DNA from: Thermoanaerobacter kivui
Lineage (GTDB): Bacteria > Bacillota > Thermoanaerobacteria > Thermoanaerobacterales > Thermoanaerobacteraceae
DNA: 57,500 bases
Reading direction: 5' to 3'
Assembly: GCF_000763575.1 (NCBI RefSeq)
Contig: NZ_CP009170.1
Location: 1-57,500, forward strand
Position numbers and translations under genes: made by a program. The notes under the pieces are model-generated. The model worked only from the letters and a program-made list of their open reading frames with translations, was not told the DNA's origin and did not search any database. The stretch's first letter is position 1; each line of letters starts with the position of its first letter. Of the stretch, positions 49,777 through 57,500 are shown piece after piece.

Positions 49777-51672
49777 ATGTTAAGTGATTATAAGAAAAAA
49801 CTATTCGTTGTTTTATTTGGTTTATCGATAACCGTTTACATATTGTCTATTGCGCATTTTTTATCAGGATTTGAAAACAAAGTTTTTATCGGTAGCATAA
49901 TTTTATTAATCTCAATGGGGATGTCTGCTGTTTTGTCTAAAAAGCTATCTCAGCCACTTGAAAAATTAAATGAAGGTGTAAAGAGAATATCTCAGGGGGA
50001 TTTTAGATATCGCTTAAATATTACCGATTCAAAGGAATTTGTAGAGATTTCAAAAAATTTCAACTCTATGGCAAGGGATTTATCACAAAGTTACGTGAAA
50101 TTAAAAGAGCAAACAGAAAATTTGATTCGCCAAAATGAAGAATTGCAAGAGTTTAATGCGGAGTTGGAAGCCTCATATGAGCAGTTAGAAGTTCTTACCC
50201 ATGAGTTAGAAATTTCTGAAAGAAAATATAGATTGTTAGTTGATAATATCAAAGACATTTTGTGGGTGACTGACAAAAATTTTATTATTGAATTTGTCAA
50301 TTCGAGAATTGTAAGGTATTTGAATTACACACCTCAAGAGTTGTTAGGGAAAAGTCTATTGGAAATTGTTGATGAAGAAAGCAAAGAGACATTAAAAGAC
50401 ATGATGGCAGGAAAAATCAATTTTTCAGAGATTAATTTTAGAAGTAAAGATGGTTTGTTGGTCATAACAGAAACTCACGTAAAAAGGCTTAAAGTTAACG
50501 GAGATGTGGTAGGAATACAAGGTATTTCCAGGGATATTACAGAGATGTATCAAGTTAAACAGCAAATAGTTGAAAAAAACAATGAAATTTTGGCTATCAG
50601 TGATGTAGGAAGGCTTTTGACATCAGGAAGTGACATGAAAGAAGTGTTAAATAATATTGTGGAAAAGGTTGCAAATATACTCAATTCACCCCTATGTACC
50701 ATAAGAGAGTATGATAAAGAGTCAAGAAAGTTTGTTTTACTTATAAAAGGCGGGGAGCTTAAAGATTATCTTATTTCAAGTGAAATAGAATTGCCACAGG
50801 AAGATGTTAATGATTTGGTGAATTTGAAAGAAATAAAAATAAAGGATGTTGACGAGTTTCCACATGATAAAAATATAACCCCTATTTTTGCTTCCAAAGA
50901 AGTCTTTTCTGTGGTTATTGTGCCTTTAGTCTCCCGAAATGAAATGATCGGAATATTGAACGTATGGACTGCTACTAAGACAATAAAAAACATGAGCTTG
51001 TTAAGGTCGATTGCGAGTGCAGTTTCCGTTGCAATTGAAAATTCTAAGCTTTATGAAGAAATTAAAAAGTTATATATAAAGACGATAGAGGCTCTTGCTT
51101 ATGCAGTTGAAGCAAAAGACGTTTACACGAAAGGGCATTCAATGAGAGTGTCTCAATATGCTGCTTTGATAGGAGAATATATGGGGCTTTCAAGAGAAAA
51201 AGTAGAACAACTTAGAATTGCTGGGATATTACATGATATAGGAAAGATAGGTATTTCAGATGTTATTCTTTTAAAGGCGGGAAAACTTACAGATGAAGAA
51301 TATAAGGTAATTAAAAGTCATCCAGAAATATCAAGAAGAATTTTAATGCCCATAGATCTGCCGGAAGAGATATTAGAGGCTGTTTCAAAGCATCATGAAA
51401 GGTACGACGGAAAAGGATATCCTTATGGGATCAAAGGTGAAGAAATTCCTATAGAAGCGGCGATACTTGGGGTGGCAGATGCTTTTGATGCCATGACATC
51501 AGATAGGTCGTACAGAAAAGGGATGAATATTGAAGAGGCTATAAACGAACTTTTAAAGTATAAAGGCACTCAATTCCATCCTGAGGTGGTAGATGCGTTT
51601 ATTTCCCTTTATATGAACAAAAAGCAGAGATTAGAAGAGATAAAAAATCAGATTTTTACAAACGTTTCTTAA
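49777..51672 (+). CDS. PAS/GAF/HD-GYP signalling protein
   Basis: A 631-residue membrane-anchored protein likely to degrade cyclic di-GMP. In order it has two membrane helices (residues about 8-50), a HAMP domain (KKLSQPLEKLNEGVKRISQGDF), a coiled coil near 100-145, a PAS domain (ILWVTDKNFIIEFVNSRIVRYL near 165), a GAF domain near 270-420 and an HD-GYP domain. The metal motif is AGILHDIGKIGISD near 484-497, with HHERYDGKGYPYGIKGEEIP near 540-559. The GYP triad is GYP, as in active phosphodiesterases. The ATG at 49777 has GGAGG before it. It stands alone between ffs and the RNA candidate. Confidence 0.9.
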   Translation: MLSDYKKKLFVVLFGLSITVYILSIAHFLSGFENKVFIGSIILLISMGMSAVLSKKLSQPLEKLNEGVKRISQGDFRYRLNITDSKEFVEISKNFNSMARDLSQSYVKLKEQTENLIRQNEELQEFNAELEASYEQLEVLTHELEISERKYRLLVDNIKDILWVTDKNFIIEFVNSRIVRYLNYTPQELLGKSLLEIVDEESKETLKDMMAGKINFSEINFRSKDGLLVITETHVKRLKVNGDVVGIQGISRDITEMYQVKQQIVEKNNEILAISDVGRLLTSGSDMKEVLNNIVEKVANILNSPLCTIREYDKESRKFVLLIKGGELKDYLISSEIELPQEDVNDLVNLKEIKIKDVDEFPHDKNITPIFASKEVFSVVIVPLVSRNEMIGILNVWTATKTIKNMSLLRSIASAVSVAIENSKLYEEIKKLYIKTIEALAYAVEAKDVYTKGHSMRVSQYAALIGEYMGLSREKVEQLRIAGILHDIGKIGISDVILLKAGKLTDEEYKVIKSHPEISRRILMPIDLPEEILEAVSKHHERYDGKGYPYGIKGEEIPIEAAILGVADAFDAMTSDRSYRKGMNIEEAINELLKYKGTQFHPEVVDAFISLYMNKKQRLEEIKNQIFTNVS

Positions 51673-51693
51673 AAGATATAGAAATATATCTTT
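51671..51693. repeat. 23-nt hairpin repeat, copy 1
   Basis: AAAAGATATAG followed by AAATATATCTTT forms a 9-base stem with a GAAA loop and overlaps the HD-GYP gene stop codon. An identical copy lies at 51878-51900. Confidence 0.8.
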
Positions 51694-51877
51694 CAGACTG
51701 TCGACAAAGTTTTTTTAATAAGTCTCCGCTTTTATACGTAAGGTGCATCGCGGAAGCATCTTAGTGTGTCCCCTCTGTCCAAAACGAGCCATAGACACGA
51801 CTTAGATATGTGAGCCTGCACCCAACATAAAAGCAAGAGACTTTAAATTACTTACAAAAAGGTTTGTCAAGAAACTA
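51694..51877 (+). ncRNA. Structured RNA candidate between the HD-GYP gene and dnaX (6S-like)
   Basis: A 184-base gene-free stretch can fold into one long interrupted helix. Nested pairs are GACAAA/TTTGTC, AAGTCTC/GAGACTT, GCTTTTAT/ATAAAAGC and GGTGCA/TGCACC. GTGTC/GACAC closes a terminal loop that contains CCCCTCTGTCC. The overall rod with a central bubble is the shape of 6S RNA, the RNA polymerase regulator. I cannot confirm the family from sequence alone. A terminator hairpin follows. A possible promoter, TTTACA-16-TATAGA (51655-51682), lies before it. Confidence 0.5.
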
Positions 51878-51907
51878 AAAAGATATAGAAATATATCTTT
51901 TTTTTTG
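51878..51907 (+). terminator. Terminator of the RNA candidate (hairpin repeat copy 2)
   Basis: The second copy of the 23-nt hairpin is followed by a run of nine T (the last three bases of the stem are also T), so here it works as an intrinsic terminator. The first copy lacks the T-run. Confidence 0.85.
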
Positions 51908-51937
51908 TTACAATTGAATATAACGAGGTGTTAAAGC

Positions 51938-53503
51938 ATGTATCAGTCTTTATATAGAAGGTATAGGCCCAAAAGCTTTAAAGAGGTGGTGGGGCAAGAT
52001 CATATTGTAAAAACTTTGAAAAATCAGATAAAATTCAATAAAATAGGGCATGCCTATCTTTTTAGCGGTACAAGGGGTACAGGAAAGACTAGTGTAGCTA
52101 AGATTTTTGCAAAAGCGATTAATTGTTTAAATAATACAGATGGAGAACCTTGTAATTCTTGCGAAGTTTGCCAATCCATCAATAACAATACTACGATGGA
52201 TATTTTGGAAATTGATGCTGCTTCTAACAACAGTGTAAATGATGTAAGAGAATTACGGGAATCTGTTATTTATTCTCCTTCTTTGACAAAATATAAAGTA
52301 TATATAATTGACGAAGTGCATATGCTTTCTACGGGAGCTTTCAATGCTCTTTTAAAAACATTGGAAGAACCTCCTCCTCATGTGATTTTTATTCTTGCTA
52401 CTACTGAACCTGATAAATTGCCTGATACTATTTTGTCAAGGTGTCAAAGGTTTGACTTTAAGAGAATACCTACGCGGTTAATTGCTCAAAATCTTGATAG
52501 AATTTGCAATGACAGTAGAATAAAAATCGAAGAAAAGGGGCTTAAAACTATTGCCCTCTATGGAAATGGTTCTATGAGAGATGCTATAAGTATTTTAGAA
52601 CAGTGCGCTTCTTACAAGGAAGACCTTATAACTTATGAAGATGTATGTGAGATGTTGGGTGTAGCTAATGATGAAATGTTGTTTTTACTTTTAGAGTATA
52701 TAAATGCTAAGGATGCTACATCTTCATTGAAACAGTTGGATAAAATTTTATCCTATGGAGTTGATATAGGAAATTTTTTAAAATCTTTAATTTCTATTTT
52801 GAGAGACATGGTAATTTATAAAACAGGAGGAGAGGAGTTAGAAGGGATTTTATACAATGACAGTGAAACGATAAAAGGAAAATCCCAAAACTTTGGAACA
52901 GCGTTTTTGACTAATGCTTTAGAAAAATTTATAAATTTACAGAGAGAAATTAAATATGCTATTTCTCCGGTAACTCTTTTAGAGGTTACTATTTTGAGAT
53001 TGATAAAACAGGAAATTTCTTATGATATGATGAGTTTATTGGCCCGTGTAGAACAGCTGGAAGAAAAATTGAAGCAGGGTCAAATATTTATTAAAAACTC
53101 TGAACAAGAGGCAAAAAATCAAAAGGAAGAAATAAAAAATTTTAAAAGAGAAAGGGAGGAAGGGCAAAAAAATATCTTGCCTCAGCAAGAAGACATAGAT
53201 TTGGATAAGGTGTGGAATGAAGTCAAAGAAATAGTGAAAAGAGAAAGGATAGCAGTATATACTTTTATGAAAAAAGGTGTTCCTTATTTAAAAAACGGGG
53301 CAATTGTGTTAGAATATCCTGAGGAGTATTCTTTCTTAAAGGATGAGCTAAGTAAAGTAGAAAATAAAACTTTTATTGAAAAGATACTTAAAAAAGTAGC
53401 GGGGAAAGAGCTTTCTTTGAAGTTTGAACTAAAAAAAAATGAAGAAGAATTGCTCATAAAACAGGTTAAAGAGCTTTTTGGAGAGGATATAGAAATAATA
53501 TAA
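51938..53503 (+). CDS. dnaX: DNA polymerase III subunits gamma and tau
   Basis: DnaX is the clamp-loader ATPase of the replisome. The 521-residue protein has Walker A GTRGTGKTSVAK near 42-53, a four-cysteine zinc site (C-x8-C-x2-C-x2-C in CLNNTDGEPCNSCEVC) near 63-79, Walker B IIDEVHML near 124 and sensor 1 LATTEPDKLPDTILSRCQRF near 152-171. The C-terminal third is charged and variable, as in tau. A7 at 53166-53172 inside that third (codons CAA AAA AAT) could allow -1 slippage. The ribosome binding site is GAGGTG. ybaB and recR follow, the usual trio. Confidence 0.96.
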   Translation: MYQSLYRRYRPKSFKEVVGQDHIVKTLKNQIKFNKIGHAYLFSGTRGTGKTSVAKIFAKAINCLNNTDGEPCNSCEVCQSINNNTTMDILEIDAASNNSVNDVRELRESVIYSPSLTKYKVYIIDEVHMLSTGAFNALLKTLEEPPPHVIFILATTEPDKLPDTILSRCQRFDFKRIPTRLIAQNLDRICNDSRIKIEEKGLKTIALYGNGSMRDAISILEQCASYKEDLITYEDVCEMLGVANDEMLFLLLEYINAKDATSSLKQLDKILSYGVDIGNFLKSLISILRDMVIYKTGGEELEGILYNDSETIKGKSQNFGTAFLTNALEKFINLQREIKYAISPVTLLEVTILRLIKQEISYDMMSLLARVEQLEEKLKQGQIFIKNSEQEAKNQKEEIKNFKREREEGQKNILPQQEDIDLDKVWNEVKEIVKRERIAVYTFMKKGVPYLKNGAIVLEYPEEYSFLKDELSKVENKTFIEKILKKVAGKELSLKFELKKNEEELLIKQVKELFGEDIEII

Positions 53504-53581
53504 AATTTATTTTTCACAAATACTTTAATGAGGCATATAAATATTTTATAAAGAAAATAAAATTTAGGAGGTTATATTATT

Positions 53582-53917
53582 ATGGCAAAAGGCGGTTTTC
53601 CGGGCGGGTTTAACATAAATAATATGATTAAACAAGCCCAGCAAATGCAGGAAGAAATGAAGAAAATGCAAGAAGAATTAGCACAAAAAACTGTAGAAGC
53701 TACATCTGGCGGTGGTATGGTAAAGGTAGTGGCTAATGGCAGAAAAGAGCTTGTAAGTATTGAAATAAACCCTGATGTGGTCGATAAAGACGATGTTGAA
53801 ATGTTAGAAGACCTTGTATTAGCAGCAGTTAATCAGGCTTTAAGAAATGCAGAAGAGATGATCGCTTCTGAAATGGCAAAAATAACTGGAGGGTTAAATA
53901 TTCCTGGATTGTTTTGA
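53582..53917 (+). CDS. ybaB: YbaB/EbfC nucleoid-associated protein
   Basis: A small DNA-binding protein of 111 residues that sits between dnaX and recR in most bacteria. It starts [20 protein letters not shown], then a long helix ([20 protein letters not shown]), the strand block [20 protein letters not shown], and ends GLNIPGLF. The ribosome binding site AGGAGG precedes the ATG. Its role is thought to be in nucleoid structure or recombination; that is family knowledge. Confidence 0.95.
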   Translation: MAKGGFPGGFNINNMIKQAQQMQEEMKKMQEELAQKTVEATSGGGMVKVVANGRKELVSIEINPDVVDKDDVEMLEDLVLAAVNQALRNAEEMIASEMAKITGGLNIPGLF

Positions 53918-53926
53918 GGTGAAATA

Positions 53927-54526
53927 ATGAACTGTTATTCTGCATCCATAGCTAAGCTTATAGATGAACTGTCAAAATTACCTGGTATAGGAACTAAGAC
54001 TGCTCAAAGGCTTGCTTTTTTTATAATAAACATGCCTTTGGAAGAGGTAAAAAGTTTATCACAGGCTATTATTGAGGCAAAAGAGAAAATAAGGTATTGT
54101 AAAATTTGTTATAACATAACAGACACTGAAATATGTAACATATGTAGCGATAAAGAAAGAGACCATTCGCTTATATGCGTAGTTTCTCATCCTATGGATG
54201 TTGTCGCGATGGAAAAAACCCGTGAATATAAAGGTGTATATCACGTACTCCATGGAGTCATTTCACCAATGGAGGGAGTGGGGCCAGAGGATATAAAAAT
54301 TAAAGAACTTTTGGACAGAGTCAAAAACGGAAATGTCAAAGAAGTCATACTTGCGACAAATCCGGATATAGAAGGAGAAGCGACAGCAATGTACATTGCT
54401 AAACTTTTAAAGCCGTTAAGAATAAAGGTTACAAGAATTGCTCATGGTGTGCCAGTAGGCGGTGACCTTGAATACACTGATGTTGTAACTCTTTCAAGGG
54501 CTCTTGAAGGCAGAAGGGAATTGTAA
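53927..54526 (+). CDS. recR: Recombination protein RecR
   Basis: RecR works with RecF and RecO to load RecA at gaps. The 199 residues have an N-terminal helix-hairpin-helix ([19 protein letters not shown] near 14-32), a four-cysteine zinc finger (C-x2-C...C-x2-[17 protein letters not shown] near 57-72) and a toprim domain ([14 protein letters not shown], then [18 protein letters not shown] near 145-162). The ATG is 10 bases after the ybaB stop. Confidence 0.96.
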   Translation: MNCYSASIAKLIDELSKLPGIGTKTAQRLAFFIINMPLEEVKSLSQAIIEAKEKIRYCKICYNITDTEICNICSDKERDHSLICVVSHPMDVVAMEKTREYKGVYHVLHGVISPMEGVGPEDIKIKELLDRVKNGNVKEVILATNPDIEGEATAMYIAKLLKPLRIKVTRIAHGVPVGGDLEYTDVVTLSRALEGRREL

Positions 54527-54533
54527 AAAGATA

Positions 54534-54562
54534 TTGCATTTTCATTTGTACTTTATTATAAT
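54534..54562 (+). promoter_or_regulatory. Promoter of the fluoride riboswitch operon
   Basis: TTGCAT at 54534-54539, 17-base spacer, TATAAT at 54557-54562. It lies just after recR; the riboswitch begins about eight bases downstream. Confidence 0.75.
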
Positions 54563-54569
54563 AAACAAC

Positions 54570-54653
54570 GTGAGGCGATGGAGCTCGCCATAAATGCGGA
54601 AACGCTGATGGCTCCTATTAGGATGTGATATAAGGCCTAATAGGGGCTTTTTA
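54570..54653 (+). ncRNA. Fluoride riboswitch (crcB motif)
   Basis: GGCGATGGAGCTCGCC at 54574-54589, followed by ATAAATGCGGAAACGCTGATGGCTCCTA, is the crcB pseudoknot core. A terminator is formed by GCTCCTATTAGG and CCTAATAGGGGC with a T-run at 54648-54652. Fluoride should prevent the terminator and switch on the two crcB genes. Confidence 0.95.
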
Positions 54654-54688
54654 TTGTCCAAAAATCTAAACAGAAAGGGGAAGTTTTC

Positions 54689-55093
54689 ATGGAATACATC
54701 TATATAGGGATTGGCGGGTTTTTTGGAGCCGTACTGAGATATTCAATAACAATTTACTTTACAAAGATGTATCACACTGCATTTCCCTTTGAAACTTTTA
54801 TAATAAACATTTTAGGTTCGTTTTTGTTAAGTTTTATTGCTAATTTTACTATGGATGAGTACAAGGTAAATACTAATTTGAGATTAGGGATAACAACAGG
54901 ATTTATTGGGGCTTTTACAACATTTTCTACTTTTAGTATGGAAACAATAAATTTATTAAAAGCAGGGAAAGATTATATTGCTCTAAGTTATATGATTTTA
55001 TCAATATTTGGTGGTCTTTTAATGTCTTATTTAGGATTTGAATTTGCTGACAAAACTTTTGACTTACTAAAGGAGAGGGAGGAAGAACAGTGA
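54689..55093 (+). CDS. crcB: Fluoride channel CrcB/Fluc, subunit 1
   Basis: A 134-residue Fluc-type fluoride exporter with four hydrophobic segments. The start IGIGGFFGAVLRYSITIY has the conserved G-x-x-R-Y; ETFIINILGSFLLSF near 38-52 has the N-x-x-G motif, and GFIGAFTTFSTFSMET near 76-91 has the T-F-S-T-F-S core that lines the pore. AAAGGGG lies before the ATG. Its stop overlaps the next gene start, and the fluoride riboswitch controls it. It probably forms a heterodimer with the second gene. Confidence 0.94.
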   Translation: MEYIYIGIGGFFGAVLRYSITIYFTKMYHTAFPFETFIINILGSFLLSFIANFTMDEYKVNTNLRLGITTGFIGAFTTFSTFSMETINLLKAGKDYIALSYMILSIFGGLLMSYLGFEFADKTFDLLKEREEEQ

Positions 55094-55473
55094 CAAGTAT
55101 ACTATATGTGGGAATTGGAGGAATTTTTGGAGCAATATTGAGATATGAAATATCGCGGCATATAAAGGAAAACCGAGAGATAGTTATTCCTATCGAAACT
55201 TTTATTATAAATGTATTAGGTGCGTTTTTATTAAACTTTTTGTCAAGTCCTAAAATAAATGTAGATTTAAGCTATGATGTTAAACTTTTTTTGACAATAG
55301 GATTTCTAGGTGCTTTTACAACATATTCAACTTTTTCACATGAGACAGTAGACTTGATCAAGAACAAAAAATATTTTCATGCATTTATATACATGTCATT
55401 GACAATTATATTTGGACTGATAGGGGGAATATTGGGATATTATGTTGGATTTTATCTAGGAAATTTAATTTAG
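55090..55473 (+). CDS. crcB: Fluoride channel CrcB/Fluc, subunit 2
   Basis: The 127-residue partner has the same four-helix layout with IGGIFGAILRYEISRH, ETFIINVLGAFLLNF and GFLGAFTTYSTFSHET. Its start GTG at 55090 overlaps the end of the first subunit by four bases. Paired short Fluc genes usually encode an obligate heterodimer in antiparallel orientation. Confidence in family is high; the heterodimer is inferred from context. Confidence 0.94.
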   Translation: MTSILYVGIGGIFGAILRYEISRHIKENREIVIPIETFIINVLGAFLLNFLSSPKINVDLSYDVKLFLTIGFLGAFTTYSTFSHETVDLIKNKKYFHAFIYMSLTIIFGLIGGILGYYVGFYLGNLI

Positions 55474-55527
55474 TTAGTGTATAATATATATTAGTTGAAA
55501 ATAAATATCGGTTAGGAGGAATAAAAT

Positions 55528-56700
55528 GTGAATTTGAATTATAATAATCTGCTGTCCGCTTTATCTTTGGTCCTTGACGTACAAGAGTATAAAAATATGG
55601 GACATGCAAGAAAGGTGGCTTATATTTCTCTAAGGATTTCCGAGATGCTGAATTTGGATGAAGAAGAAACAAAAAAAGTATACTATTCTGCTTTTTTACA
55701 TGATATAGGGAAAGGGGATATATACGAAGACTTTGACACAGATGAATGGTGGAAACACAGTGAAAGAGGAAGTGAGATTGTAAAGAAACTGCCTTTTGGA
55801 GAAAATTTTTCGGATATTATAAGATATCATCATGAAAATTACGATGGAAGCGGACATTTTGAGTTGAATGGCGATTCTATCCCTTTAGGAGCTCAGATTG
55901 TTTTCATCTCTGACCAATTTGATATACGTTATGCTTCATTAATTGGAATAGAAAACGAATATAACATTCGTTTTAATATTAAAGAATTTATAAAAAGCAA
56001 TACTAGGAAAATGTTTAATCCCATTGTGTCCAAAGCACTACTTGATCTTACAAACCAAGAAAAATTTTGGTTAGATTATAAATTCTTTGATATAAAAAGT
56101 ATATTAAAAACGATTGAGCCTAAAGACACACTTTCAATAGGAATTGATGAATTGGAGGATATAGCAGAGGCTTTTGCTCAGATTATCGATAACAGAAGCC
56201 GATTTACATATAACCATTCCAGAGGTATTTCAAACTTAGCTTATAAAATGGCTAAAGTGATAGGCTATGATGAAGAGATGACCAGAAAAATAAAAATTGC
56301 GGCGTTACTTCATGACCTTGGAAAGTTAGCTGTACCTAATTCTATTCTTGACAAACCGGATAAGCTTACTGAAGAGGAATTTATGGTTATAAAATCTCAT
56401 ACCTATTATACTAAAAAAATACTCAAAGAAATAAGAGAAATAGATGATATAGCAGAGTGGGGTGCAAATCATCACGAAAAATTAGATGGAAGCGGGTATC
56501 CTGAAGGATTAAAAGGAGACGAAATTGGCGAAATCGATAGGCATATGGCGGTTTGTGACATGTATCAAGCATTAACAGAAGACAGGCCCTATAGAAAAGG
56601 TCTTGAGCCAAAAGAAGCGATAGATATTATTTCAAAATCAGTAAAAAATAACAAAGTAAGTGGGAAATCTTTAGAAATTTTAAAAGAAGTAGTGTTTTAA
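55528..56700 (+). CDS. Protein with two HD domains, C-terminal HD-GYP
   Basis: A 390-residue soluble protein. The N-terminal half has an HD domain (GHARKVAYISLRISEMLNLD, FLHDIGKGDIYEDF near 68-81, HHENYDGSGHFELNGDSIPLGAQI). The C-terminal half has a fuller HD-GYP domain (NHSRGISNLAYKMAKVIGYD, ALLHDLGKLAVPNSILD near 260-276, HHEKLDGSGYPEGLKGDEIG near 312-331). The first HD lacks the GYP triad. Cyclic di-GMP or another cyclic dinucleotide is the likely substrate. The start GTG at 55528 has AGGAGGA seven bases before it. Confidence 0.85.
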   Translation: MNLNYNNLLSALSLVLDVQEYKNMGHARKVAYISLRISEMLNLDEEETKKVYYSAFLHDIGKGDIYEDFDTDEWWKHSERGSEIVKKLPFGENFSDIIRYHHENYDGSGHFELNGDSIPLGAQIVFISDQFDIRYASLIGIENEYNIRFNIKEFIKSNTRKMFNPIVSKALLDLTNQEKFWLDYKFFDIKSILKTIEPKDTLSIGIDELEDIAEAFAQIIDNRSRFTYNHSRGISNLAYKMAKVIGYDEEMTRKIKIAALLHDLGKLAVPNSILDKPDKLTEEEFMVIKSHTYYTKKILKEIREIDDIAEWGANHHEKLDGSGYPEGLKGDEIGEIDRHMAVCDMYQALTEDRPYRKGLEPKEAIDIISKSVKNNKVSGKSLEILKEVVF

Positions 56701-56707
56701 TGTATAC

Positions 56708-56738
56708 TCAACCGTATTTTGGGTCATAATACGGTTGA
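56708..56738 (+). promoter_or_regulatory. Hairpin directly before the yaaL ribosome binding site
   Basis: TCAACCGTATT at 56708-56718 and AATACGGTTGA at 56728-56738 form a perfect 11-base stem with a 9-base loop. The yaaL Shine-Dalgarno GAGGAGG starts at the end of the right arm (56737-56743). No T-run follows, so it may influence translation rather than terminate. Confidence 0.55.
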
Positions 56739-56749
56739 GGAGGTATATT

Positions 56750-57025
56750 ATGGGAATGTTGTTTGAGTACTTAAAAGAAATAGCTGCGACAAAAAACATA
56801 TATGATAATTACAGCAATGAGGCTTATCAACTTGTTAATGAGGTAAAACAAACAGTAAAAGAATTAAAAGATGCAGAAATTTATTTTCAGAATGTAACAG
56901 ACCCTGACCTTGTGGACTACGCCATATACAGATTAGAGAGCTTAAAAAGAAAGTACATATATTTATTGAAAAAAGCAAAAAAAGAGGGAATAAATTTTGA
57001 TAATTTTTCGTCCCTCCTATCATAA
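56750..57025 (+). CDS. yaaL: YaaL-like DUF2508 protein
   Basis: A 91-residue helical protein (LFEYLKEIAATKNIYDNYSN, then YLLKKAKKEGINFDNF) of the YaaL/DUF2508 family. In Bacillus subtilis yaaL lies between recR and bofA; here the double-HD and fluoride genes are inserted between. Function unknown. ATG at 56750 follows GAGGAGG by six bases. Confidence 0.8.
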   Translation: MGMLFEYLKEIAATKNIYDNYSNEAYQLVNEVKQTVKELKDAEIYFQNVTDPDLVDYAIYRLESLKRKYIYLLKKAKKEGINFDNFSSLLS

Positions 57026-57033
57026 TTTGTCCT

Positions 57034-57076
57034 CCCCCTAAGTATAAATATACCAGTAGACTCTTAGGGGGTTTTT
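57034..57076 (+). terminator. Hairpin before bofA
   Basis: CCCCCTAAG at 57034-57042 and CTTAGGGGG at 57063-57071 form a perfect 9-base stem with a 20-base loop, followed by T5 at 57072-57076. The right arm also supplies the bofA Shine-Dalgarno, so termination and translation start overlap. Confidence 0.65.
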
Positions 57077-57078
57077 GT

Positions 57079-57351
57079 ATGAATATAAGCATTGAATACA
57101 ATATAATCATTGCTTACTTAATTGGCTTGTTTTTACTTTATCTTTTAGGATGGTTATTAGTAGTTCCAAGAAAAATTTTGCTAAGAATTATAATAAATGG
57201 AATTATTGGCGGCTTAATTTTGTTTATTATCAATTTGATAGGAAAATCTCTTGGATTATATATTGCTATAAATCCTGTGACTGCTCTTGTTGTAGGCTTT
57301 TTGGGTATTCCAGGAATTATCCTTTTGATAATTTTGCAGCATATTGTTTGA
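57079..57351 (+). CDS. bofA: Pro-sigma-K processing inhibitor BofA
   Basis: BofA holds the SpoIVFB protease inactive in the forespore outer membrane until a signal arrives, so that sigma-K matures late in sporulation. The 90-residue product has hydrophobic segments at about 7-29 and 35-57, with the family tail NPVTALVVGFLGIPGIILLIIL. ATG at 57079 follows AGGGGG by seven bases. Supports a spore-forming host. Confidence 0.9.
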   Translation: MNISIEYNIIIAYLIGLFLLYLLGWLLVVPRKILLRIIINGIIGGLILFIINLIGKSLGLYIAINPVTALVVGFLGIPGIILLIILQHIV

Positions 57352-57432
57352 AATCACTACAAAAATAAACAGTTTAAATAAGCCTCCTTTTTGGAATAAT
57401 AATTGTGTAAAAAAGATAAAAGGAGGATTATT

Positions 57433-57500
57433 ATGACTGTTAAGAGTGATATGGAAAAAGCTATTGCAGCCGCACAATCGGCTCTCGGAACTTACGCTCA
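57433..57500 (+). CDS. DUF1657 small protein, partial (cut by window end)
   Basis: The first 22 codons read MTVKSDMEKAIAAAQSALGTYA behind AGGAGG. This start matches the DUF1657 family of small spore-associated proteins, often found with spoVA-type genes in thermophilic spore-formers. The rest lies beyond the window. Confidence 0.75.
   Translation, partial: MTVKSDMEKAIAAAQSALGTYA

Overview
The window looks like the replication-origin end of the chromosome of a thermophilic, spore-forming, low-GC Firmicute close to Thermoanaerobacter. The reasons are AT-rich coding sequence, the order dnaA-dnaN-yaaA-recF-remB-gyrB-gyrA, Gram-positive genes (GatD/MurT, LCP, T-box leaders), sporulation genes (YtvI, BofA, a DUF1657 protein) and canonical DnaA boxes at both ends of dnaA. 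The species assignment is recognition of gene content and protein style, not a database result.

Layout. 1-11.4 kb is the replication and gyrase core, with a minus-strand csaA-murT-gatD operon between remB and gyrB. 11.4-15.4 kb holds a minus-strand two-subunit biotin-dependent carboxylase (pycA/pycB-like) whose base composition looks richer in GC than its neighbours, beside a methyltransferase scar. 15.5-24.7 kb is a long branched-chain amino acid operon (ilvN-ilvC-leuA-leuC-leuD-leuB-ilvD-ilvB) behind a T-box. It runs, within 5 nt of the ilvB stop, into an FMN riboswitch and ribD-ribE-ribBA-ribH (24.7-28.4 kb). 28.4-36.6 kb has ytvI, lepB, T-box-controlled serS, two tRNA-Ser genes, an LCP protein, a large UPF0182 membrane protein and tRNA-Arg.

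36.6-44.4 kb and 45.2-49.3 kb form an accessory zone. It contains an enoyl-CoA-hydratase-like gene lacking both catalytic glutamates, an overlapping deacetylase/hydantoinase gene pair, an alkaline phosphatase with a Pho-box array, and scars of a metallophosphoesterase, an MFS transporter (in two pieces on opposite strands) and three IS families (ISLre2 intact and decayed, IS4-like decayed, ISL3 fragment). tadA and two more tRNA-Ser genes sit as an island of core sequence between the two parts. From 49.3 kb the core resumes: SRP RNA, a PAS/GAF/HD-GYP protein, a structured RNA candidate, dnaX-ybaB-recR, a fluoride riboswitch with two fluoride channel genes, a double-HD protein, yaaL, bofA and the start of a DUF1657 gene cut by the window end.

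Most of the window is housekeeping. No clearly new defence or secretion system was found. The most worthwhile leads are the deacetylase-hydantoinase pair, the Pho-regulated phosphatase islet, the split MFS gene that suggests a roughly 11 kb inversion, the nesting of the FMN riboswitch in the ilv operon, and the hairpin-flanked RNA upstream of dnaX.
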